A DNA stretch of 17,212 nt from Clostridium sp. 26_22. GTDB lineage: Bacteria > Bacillota > Clostridia > TANB77 > CAG-508. This document shows, in pieces, positions 14,901 to 17,212 of this stretch. The stretch is from assembly GCA_001916005.1 (NCBI GenBank), contig MNRP01000009.1:1-17212 (forward strand). Direction: 5' to 3'. Within the stretch, counting starts at the first letter, position 1. Every line of letters starts with the position of its first letter. The notes below the pieces were generated by a model that saw nothing but the letters and a program-made list of their open reading frames with translations, was not told where the DNA came from and made no database searches. The position numbers and the translations under genes were made by a program.

Positions 14901-16227
14901 AGAAAAAGCTGATGGAGACTACGGATTAAAGAAAAAAATCTTCACAAAAGAAATGAGAAAAGATTACACAATTTTAATCCCTCAAATGGCTCCAATACAC
15001 TTCGAATTACTTGAAGCCGCAGTTCAAGAATCAGGTTATAAAGTAGAACTTTTAAGAGAATGTACTCAACATACAGTAGAAACTGGATTAAAATATGTAA
15101 ATAATGATGCTTGTTACCCATCTATATTAGTTACAGGTCAAATGATAGAAGCCTTAGAATCTGGAAAATATGATTTAAACAAAACAGCTTTAATCATGTC
15201 ACAAACAGGTGGTGGATGTAGAGCAACAAACTATATTGGATTCATAAGAAAAGCTCTTAAAGACGCAGGATTTAGCAATGTGCCTGTAATATCATTCAAT
15301 GTAGTAGGAATGGAAAAAATGCCTGGATTTAAGTTAACACCAAAAATGATAGAAAGAATGATAAAATGTGTATTATATGCAGATCTTCTACAAAAAATGT
15401 TAACAAAAAATAGAGCTTATGAAATAAATAAAGGCGAAACACAAAAATTATTTGATGAATGGATGATTAAATGTAAAAACTTAGTTAGAAAATCAACTAT
15501 AAAAGATTTCAAACAAAGTATATACGATATAGTAAATGATTTTGAAAAAATTGAACTTGACACAACACACAAAAAACCAAAAGTTGGTATTGTTGGAGAG
15601 GTTCTAATAAAATATCACCCATTTGGAAACAACTTTGCAGCTGATATGCTTGAAAAAGAAGGAGCAGAAGTAATCTTACCAGACTTTATGGGATTTGTTA
15701 AATTTATGGCAACACACAAAATAACATTTAATTCATTATTAAATACAAATAAAACATCTGCAAAAATAAGTAAAATTGCTATAAAATTAATAGATATATT
15801 AGAAAAAGACATTAAAAAAGCTCTAGCAAGTTCTAAGAAAGGTTACTTACAACCTTGTGACATTTGGCACTTAGAAGATAAAGTAAAAGATGTTTTATCA
15901 ATAGGAAATCAAACTGGTGAAGGATGGTTCCTTACAGCAGAAATGATTGAATATATGGAACATGATATACCAAACATTATTTGTGTACAACCATTTGCTT
16001 GCTTACCAAACCATGTTGTTGGTAAAGGAGTTATTAAAACAATTAGAGAAAAATACCCTGAAGCTAATATTTCTCCAGTCGATTATGACCCAGGAGCTAG
16101 TGAAACAAATCAAGCTAATAGAATTAAACTTTTAATGACTGTTGCTAAAGATAATTTAGCTAGACAAGAACATGAGAAAAAAGCTTTAGATGGAGAAAAT
16201 AATAATAAAGAGACTGTTTTATTATAA
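11917..16227 (+). CDS. Giant 2-hydroxyacyl-CoA dehydratase-type protein: double ASKHA activase fused to dehydratase/double-cubane-like modules
   Basis: This 1436-aa protein combines an ATP-driven electron activator with its iron-sulfur partner. The first ASKHA domain (about 1-265) has the phosphate loop GLDVGSTTVK (8-17), ELGGEDAK (102-109), and cysteines C125 (NGTCAGGTGAF) and C164 (ASRCGVF). The second (about 320-585) has GIDAGSTTTK (323-332), DIGGQDMK (420-427), and C445 (NEACSSGCGSF) and C484 (GSRCTVF). These are the positions that ligate the shared [4Fe-4S] cluster in HgdC-type dimers. A cysteine knot follows (C610, C613, C617, C636). The C-terminal half contains HgdB/BcrC-like regions with conserved-looking C726, C751, C940, C1066, C1101 and C1362. 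The family is widespread in anaerobes, but its substrate is mostly unknown; relatives drive dehydration of 2-hydroxyacyl-CoA or reduction at double-cubane clusters. No CoA-transferase or fermentation gene is nearby. AAAGGAG lies 9 nt before the ATG. Confidence 0.93.
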   Translation: MENILHVGLDVGSTTVKIIVMDEEQNTIFKDYQRHFSDTKNTVCNVLENLIKMYPNNKFTLALTGSGAMSASKFLGVEFIQEVVSCKRAVEKYIPQTDVVIELGGEDAKIIYFDKSIEQRMNGTCAGGTGAFLDQMASLLHTDTAGLNELAKTYQTIYPIASRCGVFAKTDIQPLINEGAAKEDIAASIFQAVVNQTISGLACGRPIRGNVAFLGGPLSYLSELRKRFIETLNLTPEEVIVPEEAHLLVAKGAALDSLNTTPITTEELKQKIENLRVSHDNTTHPLEPLFKDEEAYKAFKERHDKAKVVKKDLKTYEGDCYLGIDAGSTTTKLVLIDNEGNLLYSLYGSNEGNPLKSVMNMLKKLYSDLPEKAILRYSGVTGYGEKLIQTALNVDLNEIETIAHYTAAKQFEPDVTAIIDIGGQDMKYIKMKNGAIDNIMLNEACSSGCGSFIETFAKSLNLEISEFVKEAIKAKRPVDLGSRCTVFMNSKIKQAQKEGYTVGDISSGLSYSVIKNAIQKVMKVRDTATLGDHIVVQGGTFYNDAVLRAFEKIVGKNVVRPDISGLMGAYGMALLSKEQYESNLDMEYKSTILKNDELDKLEIKVTHARCNNCENHCKLTINKFSNGSIHVSGNRCEKGAGITTNKKNLPNLVQYKYQRIFDYKPLEEEYAIRGTIGIPRVLNMYEDYPFWFTFLTSLGFRVVISDKTTRKTYEKGMESMPSESVCYPAKLSHGHIENLIEKGITTIFYPCMPYSRKEYEKADNHYNCPIVISYSEVLKNNVEDLKTHNIKFLNPFLPFDKKNLVKKLMELDEFKEYNFTKKELEEAADKAEAEYQKCKKDIRDKGTETVRYIEENNLRGIVLAGRPYHIDPEINHGIDTLITSLGLCVLTEDSVSDKTEAKRPIRVVDQWVFHARLYAAADFVGKHDNLELIQLNSFGCGVDAVTTDQVEEILSSYDKMYTLIKIDEVNNLGAVRIRIRSLLASMNKRIAKKQEEKADGDYGLKKKIFTKEMRKDYTILIPQMAPIHFELLEAAVQESGYKVELLRECTQHTVETGLKYVNNDACYPSILVTGQMIEALESGKYDLNKTALIMSQTGGGCRATNYIGFIRKALKDAGFSNVPVISFNVVGMEKMPGFKLTPKMIERMIKCVLYADLLQKMLTKNRAYEINKGETQKLFDEWMIKCKNLVRKSTIKDFKQSIYDIVNDFEKIELDTTHKKPKVGIVGEVLIKYHPFGNNFAADMLEKEGAEVILPDFMGFVKFMATHKITFNSLLNTNKTSAKISKIAIKLIDILEKDIKKALASSKKGYLQPCDIWHLEDKVKDVLSIGNQTGEGWFLTAEMIEYMEHDIPNIICVQPFACLPNHVVGKGVIKTIREKYPEANISPVDYDPGASETNQANRIKLLMTVAKDNLARQEHEKKALDGENNNKETVLL

Positions 16228-16230
16228 AAT

Positions 16231-16265
16231 AAAAAATAATAGGATTTTATTTCCTATTATTTTTT
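16231..16265. terminator. Bidirectional terminator between the giant gene and the patatin-like gene
   Basis: A perfect 14-bp stem (16231-16244 with 16252-16265, core AATAATAGGA/TCCTATTATT) with a 7-nt loop begins 4 bases after the plus-strand stop and is followed by a T-rich run on the plus strand; on the minus strand the stem ends in six T. It overlaps the last codons of the convergent gene. Confidence 0.8.
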
Positions 16266-17116
16266 ATTTTTTCTTTATTTTTTTCTAAAAAATTTTTAGT
16301 AGTCCTATACCCTAATTCAAAAAACTCATCAATTTTGCTCATATCTAGTAAAGAAACCTTTTTACTCTTAATTTTAATTAAATAATCTGCACCCTCCAGC
16401 TCATATTTAGAAAGCTCTTTTCCCATAAGCTCAAAAGAACGAAAAGCAACATCTACTAAATTTTTACAACAATTATTATCAACCTCGTTTTCAAAAACAA
16501 CACTTATAACATCATCTGCTCCAATCATTTTAAGTTCTCTCCAAGGAGTATTTTCTCTTATTCCACCATCAACTAATTTAATATCTTTATACGAACATGG
16601 AGAAAAAACAGTTGGAAAACTACAACTTGCTTGAACACACTCCCCTATATTTGCATCATTAACAAAAATTGTTTTATTCGAAAAATTTCTTATCTTTGAA
16701 GAAGAAAAACATACAACATCGCCATTATTCATATTAACACTTGGAATTACTAGTGGCATTTTTATATCAGAAATATTATAAATATTTTTTTTTGCACAAA
16801 CTTTATTAATTAATTTTTTTATAGATTTTCCTGAATTTAATCCATCAATAGTAATTGTTAATGTAGTAAATAATCCAAAAAATAATTTAAATATATTTTT
16901 AATATCGACATATTTTATTTTTTTACAATATTTTTTAAAAATATAATAAATTTCATCTGGAGAAAATCCAGCAGCATATAATGTTGAAACTATACTTCCT
17001 GACGATGTACCAGCTATATAATCAATTTTAATCTTTTCTTCTTCCAAAGCCTTTAATACTCCTATGTGCGCAGCACCTTTTACTCCTCCACCAGATAAGG
17101 CTAATCCAATTCCCAT
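16247..17116 (-). CDS. Patatin-like phospholipase
   Basis: This 289-aa protein belongs to the bacterial patatin/RssA-like serine hydrolases, which hydrolyse acyl esters of phospholipids with a Ser-Asp dyad. The oxyanion hole GGGVKG (9-14), the nucleophile elbow GTSSG (36-40, nucleophile S38) and the DGG motif with catalytic D183 (KLVDGGIRENTP) are all present, so the enzyme looks active. There is no signal peptide, so a cytosolic or membrane-associated role is likely. Upstream in-frame starts exist at 17128 and 17158, but the longer one translates a repeat-like sequence (MCAFERSEKG) and MGIGLALSGGG is the typical family N-terminus. AAAGGA is 12 nt before the ATG at 17116, a rather long spacing, so the start is less certain than the others. 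The true substrate is unknown. Confidence 0.88.
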   Translation of the reverse strand: MGIGLALSGGGVKGAAHIGVLKALEEEKIKIDYIAGTSSGSIVSTLYAAGFSPDEIYYIFKKYCKKIKYVDIKNIFKLFFGLFTTLTITIDGLNSGKSIKKLINKVCAKKNIYNISDIKMPLVIPSVNMNNGDVVCFSSSKIRNFSNKTIFVNDANIGECVQASCSFPTVFSPCSYKDIKLVDGGIRENTPWRELKMIGADDVISVVFENEVDNNCCKNLVDVAFRSFELMGKELSKYELEGADYLIKIKSKKVSLLDMSKIDEFFELGYRTTKNFLEKNKEKIKNNRK

Positions 17117-17134
17117 ATAAAATTCCATTCCTTT

Positions 17135-17211
17135 CTCGCTTCGCTCAAAGGCACACATAGAAATGAAAGCCTTGAGCTCGAAGCATTTTCGTTATATAAT
17201 ATATCTCAAGG
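17135..17211. repeat. G+C-richer inverted-repeat element at the right edge
   Basis: GCTTCGCTCAAAGGC (about 17138-17152) and GCCTTGAGCTCGAAGC (about 17169-17184) form an imperfect inverted repeat, and CCTTGAG/CTCAAGG recur around the following A/T tract to 17211. The block stands out from its AT-rich surroundings. It provides the leader and the AAAGGA of the patatin-like gene, and reads as CAFERSEK when translated. It is probably a dispersed intergenic repeat; the window end prevents seeing its full extent. Confidence 0.45.
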
Positions 17212-17212
17212 G

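Noticed and set aside
1..17212. tRNA, rRNA, CRISPR, insertion sequence or prophage
   Set aside because: No G+C-rich cloverleaf blocks, no regularly spaced identical repeats, and no transposase, integrase or phage-like protein were seen on either strand.

Overview
The window is AT-rich chromosomal DNA from an endospore-forming, anaerobic low-GC Firmicute, most likely a clostridial gut-type lineage. The evidence is the presence of SpoIIR, SpmA/SpmB and a SpoVT/AbrB-type regulator, very low G+C, AGGAGG/AAAGGA ribosome binding sites, sigma-A promoters with 17-bp spacers, and a giant 2-hydroxyacyl-CoA dehydratase/activase-type iron-sulfur protein typical of anaerobes. I see no mobile element, tRNA, rRNA, CRISPR array or phage gene. 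No clearly foreign block is present.

Layout. (1) 1-3400, minus strand: a phosphoglucomutase-type enzyme (pgcA) and a eukaryote-like UTP:sugar-1-phosphate uridylyltransferase, plausibly a two-step route from hexose-6-phosphate to a UDP-sugar; upstream is a small MEDS-like protein of unknown role. (2) 3815-4048: a divergent control region with a strong minus promoter, a palindrome over its -10 and three 11-bp-phased repeats just upstream of its -35. (3) 4049-7376, plus strand: spoIIR (forespore-to-mother-cell signal), murA (peptidoglycan precursor synthesis), walJ/yycJ (MBL-fold nuclease) and rlmH (23S rRNA methyltransferase). (4) 7377-7722: 346 bases with no gene in the usual size range, which contain a terminator hairpin and, on the minus strand, a complete small transcription unit (promoter, ribosome site, 33-codon hydrophobic ORF). 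(5) 7723-8860, minus: spmB and spmA. (6) 8995-10876: an abrB-like regulator convergent with rsmI and trmN6, the same neighbourhood as abrB-yabC-yabB in Bacillus but without the GIY-YIG gene yazA. (7) 10964-11722: an unrecognised 71-aa basic protein convergent with a membrane-anchored GerMN-domain protein. (8) 11917-16227: a 1436-aa fusion of two ASKHA activase domains with a dehydratase/double-cubane-type reductase. (9) 16247-17116, minus: a patatin-like phospholipase sharing a bidirectional terminator with the giant gene. The right edge holds a G+C-richer inverted-repeat element.

The window mixes housekeeping functions (cell wall precursors, rRNA/tRNA modification, sugar nucleotides) with sporulation genes. 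The best candidates for undescribed biology are the 33-aa membrane peptide unit downstream of spmB, the phased-repeat control region at 3880-3946, and the orphan self-contained activase-reductase, whose two ASKHA halves each carry a cysteine pair for a shared cluster. All functions are inferred from reading the sequences; no database search was run.
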